From the NCBI GenBank assembly GCA_964415885.1, contig CAYQCE010000002.1, positions 1-64,000 of the forward strand: a stretch of DNA of 64,000 nt, given 5' to 3'. The stretch comes from CAYQCE01 sp964415885. Lineage in GTDB: Bacteria; Zixibacteria; MSB-5A5; JAABVY01; JAHJOQ01. The notes below the pieces were generated by a model. The model made no database searches, was not told where the DNA came from, and saw only the letters and a list, made by a program, of their open reading frames with translations. Position 1 is the stretch's first letter; the number at the start of each line of letters is the position of its first letter. This document shows, piece after piece, positions 1 to 8,600 of the stretch. Position numbers and translations under genes: made by a program.

Positions 1-433
1 CTGGCAGAACACCAGATGGCTATCAGCCGCCTCGTTGTTACATCCCTGTTATCAAAATAACGTATGGACGGAGATTGTAAACGGGTTTCTGGTAACTCGG
101 TGTCACGGGTTGCCCGATCCGTATCTATCTGAAACGGGACATATGCAATCCACGATGACCTACATTAGCTAATGCGTTGAAATTCGGTCAAATAGCTCGA
201 ACGATTATTTTCCGAGAAATCTAAAGAAACGGTTTCGAACTGGCGATAAGTAGAATAGGTTCGCGATCGCCGATTTGGTGGGAAAGGCATCAGAATATCT
301 AATATACGCAGGCGGTGAACGACTTAGCCGATTCGCGCAGTCGGGTTTCAGTCGTTCCGTTGCAGCATATCAGTCAAACGTCTCTTATCGAGCAAACGGC
401 TCGTCGCAGGAGCTATAGGTTTGGAGGAAGTTG
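1..433. other. intergenic leader upstream of the exbB-like operon
   Basis: No convincing gene lies here. Frame 1 is open from base 1 to a TAA at 58-60 and could be the last 19 codons of an upstream plus-strand gene, but it is too short to judge. A weak sigma-70-like pair (TTGGTG at 275-280, TAATAT at 300-305, spacer 19) precedes a perfect 8-bp inverted repeat, GAACGACT at 317-324 with AGTCGTTC at 350-357. That repeat would form a hairpin in the 5' leader. Its role is unknown. Confidence 0.35.
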
Positions 434-1390
434 ATGAGCGAGAGCACCGATAGAAAGCAGACTCCATTGCCGGAGTATGTCTCTCGGGACAACTTCATCT
501 CAGCAGCACTAACAGCCGTGATCATGGTCGTGGCAGTTGTCATCATCTGGCAGATGCACTCGACCGCCATCAACAAGATCGACACGATGCTGTCGAAGTC
601 TTTTGTTGCTGCTGAGGACGGCACGGTGGACACGACCAGAGTAAGCGCACTCAGAGAGGTCGCGAAAACGGATCCGGTGGGGTTTGATCTGGCGAATTAC
701 ATGCAGGCCAACTACGACAAGATTGTGCTCGTGGTGTACTTCCTTCTGGCCGCTCTCACAATCGCCACGATCGCCCGTTTCCTGACATTCTTCATACGGT
801 CATTCAAACGGAGCCGGTACTACCCGGACAACACGGCGCTTCAGTATTTCCTGAGCCATAATCCATCGAAGTGGGACGATTTTTACGAAGCGGCGATGAG
901 CCAGAACTACCGTACATCAAGATTCTGGCGAATTCTTCGCGATTCCGTTATGGTCACGAACGCCTCCCGGCGGTACGATCACCTGTATCTGCATTTCAGG
1001 AACAGGATAGACCGGGTATCGGACACACTTAGCGAGACATCGCTATACGACTCGATCGCGACTGCATCCCCGGCGGCCGGATTCTTCGGCACGCTGGTCG
1101 GCCTGCTTTTCGTTTTCAGCCAGGCGCAGGGATACGCGGGCGGTATGTCGCAGTCACCGGCGTTTTCGATCGGTATGAAGGTCGCGATTATCACGAGTCT
1201 CTGGGGGCTGTTCAACCTCGGGCTCGCAATCGTCTGCTCGCATTTCACGCGCAAGATCACGAACAAGATTCACCAGCAGATGGTCACCCGCGCGGTTGCG
1301 ATCTGCGAGGTGGTCGAGTCGCTTAAGATCCCGCAGACGGTGACAGAAACCAAGAAGACAATCCAGAAGGAGAAGATAAGTGTCCAGTAG
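434..1390 (+). CDS. MotA/TolQ/ExbB-family proton channel protein
   Basis: This 318-residue inner-membrane protein is the likely proton-channel subunit of an Exb/Tol-type motor, which turns proton flow into work on a TonB-like partner. Hydrophobic segments lie near residues 21-40, 96-121, 212-232 and 246-268. The third carries the family-typical GFFGTLVGLL stretch. Family members usually have three transmembrane helices, so the extra N-terminal one and the roughly 55-residue segment after it are unusual. ATG 434 is chosen because GGAGG at 423-427 is well spaced; an in-frame TTG sits just upstream at 431. The gene overlaps the ExbD-like gene by 11 bases, so the two are surely cotranscribed. The family call is firm; the ExbB, TolQ or other subtype is not resolved. 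Confidence 0.87.
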   Translation: MSESTDRKQTPLPEYVSRDNFISAALTAVIMVVAVVIIWQMHSTAINKIDTMLSKSFVAAEDGTVDTTRVSALREVAKTDPVGFDLANYMQANYDKIVLVVYFLLAALTIATIARFLTFFIRSFKRSRYYPDNTALQYFLSHNPSKWDDFYEAAMSQNYRTSRFWRILRDSVMVTNASRRYDHLYLHFRNRIDRVSDTLSETSLYDSIATASPAAGFFGTLVGLLFVFSQAQGYAGGMSQSPAFSIGMKVAIITSLWGLFNLGLAIVCSHFTRKITNKIHQQMVTRAVAICEVVESLKIPQTVTETKKTIQKEKISVQ

Positions 1391-1868
1391 TAGAAGCAAG
1401 AAATTCCTGACACCATACATCATCGGTGCCTCGGATCTCGCTTTCATTCTGCTCTTCTTCTTCATCATGGTTGGAAGCGGCTCGCAGAAACTCGAGCGGA
1501 TCGATATGCCATACAAGTCTGCGAGTGCAGTCAACAACCAGACCCAGGCGCCGTTCAGGGTGGAAATCTATGAGAAGTCGGAGAGCAGCGACACGAGCCG
1601 TCTCGCACTGATTTTCGATCGCTCGCAACCGCCGGAGACTGTGTTTGTCTCGATTGACAACAACACACTCTCCGAGCCGACCGCATACAGCAACCTGGTG
1701 AGCGAGATTTCCGGCTTCGTGTCGAGGTGGGATATTGAATCAGACTCAGTGCGTGTCGACATTTTCAGCTCGGCGTTTTCATACTATGGCGTGATCGCAA
1801 TTGCGATCGCGGCCTGCAATCAGCTCGAGTATCCCTGCAATCTGGTCTACAAGACCGAGGCGGGATAA
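1380..1868 (+). CDS. ExbD/TolR-family biopolymer transport protein
   Basis: This 162-residue protein has the ExbD/TolR layout: a short cytoplasmic N-terminus, one transmembrane helix (about residues 17-37) and a periplasmic domain of about 120 residues. Asp19, at the start of the helix in the motif ASDLAFILLF, matches the family's proton-carrying aspartate. It starts at GTG 1380 inside the end of the channel gene. The following TonB-like gene begins 48 bases downstream, so channel, ExbD and TonB-like linker form one module. The periplasmic part diverges from textbook ExbD and I infer the subtype only from context. Confidence 0.85.
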   Translation: MSSSRSKKFLTPYIIGASDLAFILLFFFIMVGSGSQKLERIDMPYKSASAVNNQTQAPFRVEIYEKSESSDTSRLALIFDRSQPPETVFVSIDNNTLSEPTAYSNLVSEISGFVSRWDIESDSVRVDIFSSAFSYYGVIAIAIAACNQLEYPCNLVYKTEAG

Positions 1869-1916
1869 GACAGACTGACAACCGACCGGCAGCCCGGTTT
1901 TCGATGGAGTGGTAAC

Positions 1917-2891
1917 ATGCAGCCTTACTTTGACAGGCTCGACGCAGAGCTCGAGTTCGAGACTCTTGTTACACGTTCGCACTCCAAGGCAGACCCGAGC
2001 ACGGATGAAACACCACGCAGATCATCCGTGAGGCGAATCCTGGATATATTGGGGCTCGGAATAGTCATGAGCATAGCCGGAATGCTTCTCGCGGCACATC
2101 TCGGTTCGGCGATGCCATCGCCATACGAGTTCAAGTCGAAGAAGAAACCGGCAGAGACTCGTTTCGTTATCGAGATTCCGCCGAAAGAGAAAGAGAAGCC
2201 GAAACCAAAACCGAAAGTTGAACCGCCGAAACCCAAAGTGACGGAAAGACTACGCTCCGTTCCGGACAGCAGGATGACTGACCGACGGGAACCGATAGTC
2301 GAAGAGAAACGTCGCGAGGAAGTCGTCGATCACGATCGCGACATTAAGAGCGACAAGGCCCAAAAGCGGTCGCTGCCGGCGGTACGCACTCCGGTCATCG
2401 AAACAAAGATCGAGAGCCGCGAGGCTGCAAGCAATGACGCTATCCGTTACTCGGCGCTCGAACATGAAGCCGATACAATCGGTGGCATTATGGTAGCGGA
2501 TGCCTCCGGACCGGCGAGAGCTCTTCCGGAAGAAGAGGACCTGTCGCGAATTAAGCTCGATCCCTATCACTACCAGATGGTGAACATCTGCCTCAGGCTT
2601 TGCGTGAAGACGATGTTCACGCACACCGGCATGAACGAAACGGAACGTCAGACATCGAGCAAATGGCTGAAAGTCGTGCGCGGCAGCGAGGAGTATTTCT
2701 CGTTTCGCCACCGCGGCGGCTGGGTAAGATTTAATGTCAATGCATCCGAACTAAGTGAAATCGCAAATCTGAATTTTGTAGAGATACCATATTCAGCGGC
2801 ATCCGACGGAACGGTCAACGAGCTTCTCGAGTCGGTGACACGAGATCTCTGTCGCATCCTCGGGTACGATGATTGCTTTGAGCAACTATAG
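1917..2891 (+). CDS. TonB-like protein with Lys/Pro linker and unrecognised C-terminal domain
   Basis: This 324-residue protein has a cytoplasmic N-terminus of about 40 residues, one membrane helix (about 41-61), and a Lys/Pro/Glu-rich periplasmic linker (about 88-108) typical of TonB. A charged stretch follows, then a globular C-terminus (about 215-324). I see no standard TonB C-terminal signature there; instead it has four cysteines and the segment LKVVRGSEEYFSFRHRGG. It probably links the ExbB/ExbD motor to an envelope partner, but the partner is unknown. The start ATG 1917 follows GGAGTGG. The TonB-like role is inferred from architecture and operon position. Confidence 0.65.
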   Translation: MQPYFDRLDAELEFETLVTRSHSKADPSTDETPRRSSVRRILDILGLGIVMSIAGMLLAAHLGSAMPSPYEFKSKKKPAETRFVIEIPPKEKEKPKPKPKVEPPKPKVTERLRSVPDSRMTDRREPIVEEKRREEVVDHDRDIKSDKAQKRSLPAVRTPVIETKIESREAASNDAIRYSALEHEADTIGGIMVADASGPARALPEEEDLSRIKLDPYHYQMVNICLRLCVKTMFTHTGMNETERQTSSKWLKVVRGSEEYFSFRHRGGWVRFNVNASELSEIANLNFVEIPYSAASDGTVNELLESVTRDLCRILGYDDCFEQL

Positions 2892-2916
2892 GATCCATAA
2901 ATATGAGGTTATGTGT

Positions 2917-4074
2917 ATGAAGTCATTAGGCAAAATAGCGATTCTGGTGACCATCGCGGGGCTTCTCTGGACAATTGGAGCGCCGGAGGCAAACGCCCAA
3001 ACGGGCGCGTCACAGAAGAGCTATCTCGACTACCTCGATTCGTACTACCAGACGTACTCGATCGAGGATCTGAACCGTGCACGGGCATCAATCAAGAGTG
3101 ATCTCGATTCGTCGCTCGCGCTCCGGTTTCAGGGCTACTATTATCACACCGAAATCGAGTATCTTCTGGCGCTCGAGGAACTGAAGAAGGACCCGCACAA
3201 CGTAGACAAGCAGCAGAAGCTGCGCGGACTCTTGCTGCAGCTCTATGGCAGATATCTTGACGCTTACTCGAAGATCGATCCGGCGGAGATAACGACATCC
3301 AATATTCCGGGCAACACGGCCTTCCTTTTCAAGGACATCATAATGGCGACGACCTTCCTGCCGAACGCCAATTCGTGCGCACCGCTGGTGAAGAACCTCC
3401 TGCGGAGAGCCAATCGTGATGGCCTTTACAATCGCGAGAATTCGTTCGTGGCGAGTGTCAACGACATGCTCGAGCCGGAATATCCGAACATCTTCGGAGT
3501 TTCAAATCTGGTTAAGGCGGTCTGGCTGAATGACAAGTTCATGGGCATCAAAGAGGAAACGCCAGAGAAGCGCGATTTCCGCGAGAAGGTCAATTTCTAC
3601 GCCTCCGTTGCGGCGGATACGCTGTCAACCGACTACGGCAGGACCATAGCGTACTTCCTGCTTGCGGAGACTTACGCCAACTGGAAAAACGACATGGCGT
3701 GGGATTACTTCCGCAAGTGCATCGATCTTTGCTATCAGAGCGATATCGAGCCGAAGGGATTCTATGCGAGGAACTATAACCGCGAGGTCTATCTCGCCAC
3801 TGCAGTGGCCTTCTACCCGGCGTATAGCGAGTATCTCTTCCAGAATGGTCGCTACACTGAACTTGTGGACGCTGCGCGCTATCTTACCAGCCTCGGCCAA
3901 CTCGACCGTGGCAAGAACGAGAATGTGACCAAGGAAGTTATCTTCTGGGGCGAGAAGTCAATCAGAGAGTTGCAGGATGCCGGAAGCTACGAAAGCGCCG
4001 ACAGGCTCTTCCGTGAGCTACAGGGCTTCTACGAGCTTCTGAAGCCTCAGGGCGAATTCGGCACAACGGAATAA
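2917..4074 (+). CDS. exported helical-repeat protein of unknown function
   Basis: This 385-residue protein begins with a clear signal peptide (KxLGK charge, hydrophobic core, ANA-Q cleavage near residue 25). The mature part is rich in Tyr, Leu and Asp and looks mostly helical, with TPR-like spacing such as TIAYFLLAETYANWKNDMAW. I recognise no family. ATG 2917 is preferred because GAGG at 2905-2908 is correctly spaced; upstream ATG 2911 lacks that spacing and would lengthen the signal peptide slightly. It follows the TonB-like gene by 25 bases and is probably a periplasmic or outer-membrane partner of that motor. Confidence 0.6.
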   Translation: MKSLGKIAILVTIAGLLWTIGAPEANAQTGASQKSYLDYLDSYYQTYSIEDLNRARASIKSDLDSSLALRFQGYYYHTEIEYLLALEELKKDPHNVDKQQKLRGLLLQLYGRYLDAYSKIDPAEITTSNIPGNTAFLFKDIIMATTFLPNANSCAPLVKNLLRRANRDGLYNRENSFVASVNDMLEPEYPNIFGVSNLVKAVWLNDKFMGIKEETPEKRDFREKVNFYASVAADTLSTDYGRTIAYFLLAETYANWKNDMAWDYFRKCIDLCYQSDIEPKGFYARNYNREVYLATAVAFYPAYSEYLFQNGRYTELVDAARYLTSLGQLDRGKNENVTKEVIFWGEKSIRELQDAGSYESADRLFRELQGFYELLKPQGEFGTTE

Positions 4075-4083
4075 GGAGGCGAA

Positions 4084-5172
4084 ATGAGAGAGAGAAACAT
4101 AACAACTACAGCGATTGTCACATCACTGTGCGTGCTCATTCTCGCCTCGACGTCGTTCGCGACGAAACGCGAGATGAGTGATTTGAACGCCGACATGGAG
4201 GCGTTCTTGCAGGCCTCCAAGCTGATGAACGATCCGGTCGACCGGTTCTTCATCTCAGAGATGGCCGTCCAGAATATCTACAAGCAGTGGGCTATCTGGA
4301 GCCGAAACAAACATCTCGATGAGAGTCTCGACCACTTGATGGGCTCGTCCTACACGCGGTTCATCGTGCTGCAGTATCACCTTAACAGCCCCTCCTGGGC
4401 CGAATGGGGTCTCATCGAGCTGAAGACTCTCCTGCCCGCCTACAAGGCACACATTGATTCAACGACTGAGCTGTCGTACGGCGAACAGCTGCATTTCGTG
4501 GAAGAAGAGTGGCTGCCAAGGTTTGCCGAATGTAACGCATTCAACGAGCTCGTACCGATGAAGAAACTCATCGACAACCCAATCGAGCTCGAGGTTCGTC
4601 AGGGCTGCTATGCCGATGAGGAGAAATACATACTCAAGACCGCCGAGAACTATCTCAACCGGCGCTTACGAGAGAAGAAGGAGACTTTCTACTTCTACGT
4701 GCCGCCGGGCGAATACCAGGTCGCTGACAGAAACAGCTGGATATTCCCGAAGGAATTTACAGCTTCACCGGACACTGCGCAATTCGTGTATCTGACGCCA
4801 AACTACAGCTTCAATTTCATACCGGTTGCACAGGTCTTCTCCGATGAGGGCGTCTACTATGACACCCTGTCACCGTCGGAATTCGAGCTCATAAGACTTG
4901 ATGAGGGCCGGATATTTGAATTCGACGGTCTCGAATTCGGCCGCTACCAGTTTAGGGTCAAGCCGCCATACAAACTGGTGGATACATACCCGAACAAGCT
5001 GATCATCCCCAAGGAGGAGTTCGGCTCCAATTACCTGGATCAGCACTCAGAGCTGTTCGACAAGGCGGCGTATGACAGAATGATCGTTGCGAACGGTGAA
5101 AACTTCACCTACACAAAGGTTGAGGTAGTTATGCAGCCGGCCACGGACGAGAAGAAGAAGAAGAAGGACTGA
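4084..5172 (+). CDS. exported protein of unknown function, last gene of the exbB-like operon
   Basis: This 362-residue protein starts with a signal peptide (hydrophobic residues about 8-22, likely cut after SFA). The N-terminal half is helical. The second half, from about residue 195, looks beta-rich with a segment ETFYFYVPPGEYQV that resembles a small beta-sandwich of the carboxypeptidase-regulatory or Ig type. The C-terminus ends in a lysine run. AAGGAGG lies 5 bases before the ATG and the gene begins 9 bases after its neighbour. No family is recognised. A strong terminator directly follows. Confidence 0.6.
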   Translation: MRERNITTTAIVTSLCVLILASTSFATKREMSDLNADMEAFLQASKLMNDPVDRFFISEMAVQNIYKQWAIWSRNKHLDESLDHLMGSSYTRFIVLQYHLNSPSWAEWGLIELKTLLPAYKAHIDSTTELSYGEQLHFVEEEWLPRFAECNAFNELVPMKKLIDNPIELEVRQGCYADEEKYILKTAENYLNRRLREKKETFYFYVPPGEYQVADRNSWIFPKEFTASPDTAQFVYLTPNYSFNFIPVAQVFSDEGVYYDTLSPSEFELIRLDEGRIFEFDGLEFGRYQFRVKPPYKLVDTYPNKLIIPKEEFGSNYLDQHSELFDKAAYDRMIVANGENFTYTKVEVVMQPATDEKKKKKD

Positions 5173-5195
5173 TAGAGAGAACATCTCCCGCGGGA

Positions 5196-5227
5196 AACGG
5201 GCCGCAGACAGCGGCCCGTTTTTCTTT
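5196..5227 (+). terminator. intrinsic terminator of the exbB-like operon
   Basis: A perfect 10-bp stem (AACGGGCCGC at 5196-5205 with GCGGCCCGTT at 5211-5220) encloses a 5-base loop and runs into TTTTTCTTT. It lies 24 bases after the last stop codon of the operon. Confidence 0.9.
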
Positions 5228-5315
5228 GCTCACTGCCTCAATTAGACTTGCCTCAAACCGCGATTGAGCGTTACATGGATTCGGATAGTTGTCAAAGCAT
5301 CGGGAGGTATAGACG

Positions 5316-5675
5316 ATGGCAAAGATCGCAATTGTTGGTTGTAAGCGAATCCAGGATCAGCTCTGCATCGCGTGCGAGAAGTGTCTCAAGGCGATCTCTC
5401 TCCGTGACGGCGAGTTCGCGCGCTACAAAGACGAGGACCTCGAACTCGTTGCGCTCGGTAACTGCGGGGATTGCCCGGGACTCATTATGCCGAAGCTTCA
5501 GCTCATGAGTGAAATTGCGTCATCAATTGACAGAGACTATGACGCTATCCATCTCGGCACATGCGTGGTAAAAGCCAGGAAAACCGGCAAGTGCCCGCTC
5601 GACTTCGAACAGATAGCCGGGCTGGTGAAAGAGAACTTCGGCAAAGAGGTTGTTGTCGGTACACACAACTACTGA
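5316..5675 (+). CDS. CGGC-domain protein (putative metal- or redox-binding)
   Basis: This 119-residue cytoplasmic protein matches the CGGC-domain family by its length, its opening MAKIAIVGC and the cysteine motif GNCGDCPG near residue 52, which replaces the usual CGGCPG. Further cysteines occur as CIACEKC (about 17-24), TCVVK and KCP, enough for a metal site. Members of the family are thought to bind a metal, but no reaction is established. GGGAGG at 5302-5307 fixes the ATG at 5316. It lies alone between the operon terminator and the convergent kinase gene, whose stop is only 10 bases away. Confidence 0.75.
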   Translation: MAKIAIVGCKRIQDQLCIACEKCLKAISLRDGEFARYKDEDLELVALGNCGDCPGLIMPKLQLMSEIASSIDRDYDAIHLGTCVVKARKTGKCPLDFEQIAGLVKENFGKEVVVGTHNY

Positions 5676-5685
5676 CCGATCCGGA

Positions 5686-8600
5686 TTACGCTTTAGATTC
5701 CTGCCGGCTCGATGGGAGGAACCGCTCTATCTCCTTGATCAGTGCGTTCGGCTTGTACGGTTTGGCCACGAATCCGGCGAAGTCAGATTTGTCGCTCCCG
5801 GATCCGATGTTCTCGATCGAGTAGCCGCTGGAGGCTATTGCCGTGACATCCGGATCTATTTCCTTTAGTAGCTCAAGAGCCTCTACTCCGCCTGTTCCCC
5901 CCGGAACGGTGAGATCCAGTAGTACGACAGAGAATGGTTCTCCCTTTTCCATCTCCTCCTGATAGACGAGAGCAGCCTCTCTTCCATCTGAGGTCACAGT
6001 CACGCGATACCCCTGACGTTCAAGGACTGTTCGCGCGAATTTGCTCACGAGTTTGTCGTCATCCATCAGCAGTATGCGCGGTGCGTCAACTGCTTCACGT
6101 ACAGCAGTGCTCTTCGTTTCGGACGGTGCTTCCCTGGAGACCGGTAGATAAACAGCAAACATTGATCCTTCCCCCACTTGCGATTCAACTTCGATATGGC
6201 CTTCGTGCTTTTTCACGACAGAGTAAGCTGTCGACAATCCGAGTCCTTCTCCACTGCTTTTGGTTGTGAAGAACGGATCGAATATCCTCGACATATTCTC
6301 GGGTGGTATCCCTACACCGGAATCACGCACTTCAATCCTGACGTAGCTCCCCGGCTTAAGCGATTCCACTTCGTTCTCTTCGACGTTCACATTACGCGCG
6401 ACTATTCTGACGATACCGCCTTTAGACATTGCCTGATCAGCGTTTATCACGAGATTGTGAACAACCTGGCTGATCTGCGCAATATCAGCATCAACCGGCA
6501 TGAGATCATCCGCAATATCGAAATCGCATCGGACATTCGAGCCGGCAGTAGCAAACCGTGCAGTTTCGGCGATTAGCTCACTGACCTGGGCTTCCTCTCG
6601 AATCGGCGCTCCGCCCTTGGAGAAAGTCAGGAGTTGATGAGTGAGACCGGATGCCCTCTCGGTCGCCTTTTCGGCCTCGAGCAGTATCTCATAGAGATCG
6701 CTGTCTTCCGGGACAATCATCTGTGCAAGCGTTATGTTCCCCAGAACGCCTGTCAGGATATTGTTGAAATCATGTGCTATTCCGCCTGCCAGGACTCCCA
6801 GCGATTCGAGTTTCTGTGACTTCAGCCGCTCCGCTTCGTTTTTGCGCCAATCAGTCATGTCAGAAATCACGCCTCTGAGGCCGGTTATCTTCTCACCGGT
6901 CAGAATCGGTCTGATGTGAACCCGTACAGGCATAAGGCTGCCATCCTTGCGAATAGCCGTATATTCACTGACTCGCGGCCCTGGAGTTGAGAGCACCTCG
7001 TTTAGCTTTGCGCGGGCGTTATCACGCTCCTCAGGAGCTACCATGTCGATCGTAGTCAGACCTGTTTCCATATCTTCGCGTGAATACCCGAACATCGCGA
7101 GAGCAGTCTGATTCGCAAACACTATCACGCCGTTCTCGTCTGTCTCGAAAATGCCCTCCGGAGCGAGTTCTGCTGTCTGGCGGAACTTCTCTTCGCTCTC
7201 CCTGAGAGCTTCTTCTGCGCGTTTTCGGTCGGTTATGTCGACAGCCACGACAAGCACCGCCGGCTCTCCGAAATGGATGAACGGCACCTTGATCGACTCG
7301 AGCCAGTGTACTTCGCCGTGGACATCCGTGTATTTTTCTTCCCGGACAAATTTCGGCTCTCCGCTTTCGATGACCTCAAGATCATCCCGCAGTATCTTCT
7401 CGGCCTCTTCGATGTCCATCGCCAACTCAGCATGATTCCTACCAACAAGCTCCTCTGACAGCATGCCGAACGACTCGGCAACAGCTCTGTTCGCGAGAAT
7501 GAACTCGAGAGACTTGTTTTTGGCGTGGATGTAATGCGGAACGAGATCGAGAATCTGTCGCAGAGTCGCTTCGCTCTGCTTCAGCTCTATCTGGACTCGT
7601 TTTCGCTCCGAGATGTCCTCCATAACACCGGTTAGACGATACAGCTTGCCATCATCCGTAAATATTGGAAAAGCCCGGTCTCTCACCCAGCGGATCGATC
7701 CATCGGCACGGACGATTCGATAGTCGAGCTCACCCTCGAAACCCGTGTTCTGCTTAGCGTGGAACTCCCGGACGCGCTCTCGGTCGTTCTCATGTACGAG
7801 CTCAAGCCAGGTCTGACGGTCACGGTATTTTTCATCCACAGGAACTCCGAACAGATCCATGAACTTCGGACTGATATAAGTGAGTAGACTATCCTCCACT
7901 TCGCTGACCCAGTAGATCTGATTGATACTCTCGGCGAGTTGTCGGAAACGCTCTTCGCTCAGGCGGAGAGCCTCCTGGGACTTCTGCTGGTCGGTGATGT
8001 TCTGGATCAACACCACACCGGCGATGACATTGCCGTTCTCATCTCTGACCGGACTTGCGTTGAGAAGGAGTGTCCTTTCCTTGATGTCTATAAGGCCTCT
8101 GGAGGCCTTCCCGGCCAGCGCGACCTCGAAATGTGGCTTGACAGAGTCGGTTGTCTCGGGTCGAAAAGCCTCATCCAGTTTGTGTCCAAGGATATCTGCC
8201 GAGCTATAGCCGTTGTTTGCCAATTCAGGTCCTTCGGCGAGAAGGAACCGCATGTCGTGATCGAACAGAAGGGCGGCTGCGTCAGGCATGTTTGAGACCA
8301 CTGCCTTGAGCCTGCGTTCGCTCTCCTTGAGAGATCGAGTAGCCTCCGCGCGCTTGCGCGCAAGTGTTATCATCCTGCTCGCCGTCGTGAGCAGTCGGAC
8401 ATCCTCATCTGTCCACCGTACTTCGTGCCGCACGCCGTCGATTCCGATAATGCCTGTCAACTTGTCACGAATCAGCATGGGTGCAATAGCTATAGACTGA
8501 ACAGAACCGATCTCGAGATTCTCCCTCTCGACGGTGGCGTCCGGAGGAAGTTCTGACAGGTTGCCGAGGATCACCGGTTTGCCCTGCCTGAGATTCCCTA

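Noticed and set aside
1..60. Open frame ending in TAA at 58-60, possibly the tail of an upstream gene
   Set aside because: Nineteen codons without family signal cannot be told from chance.
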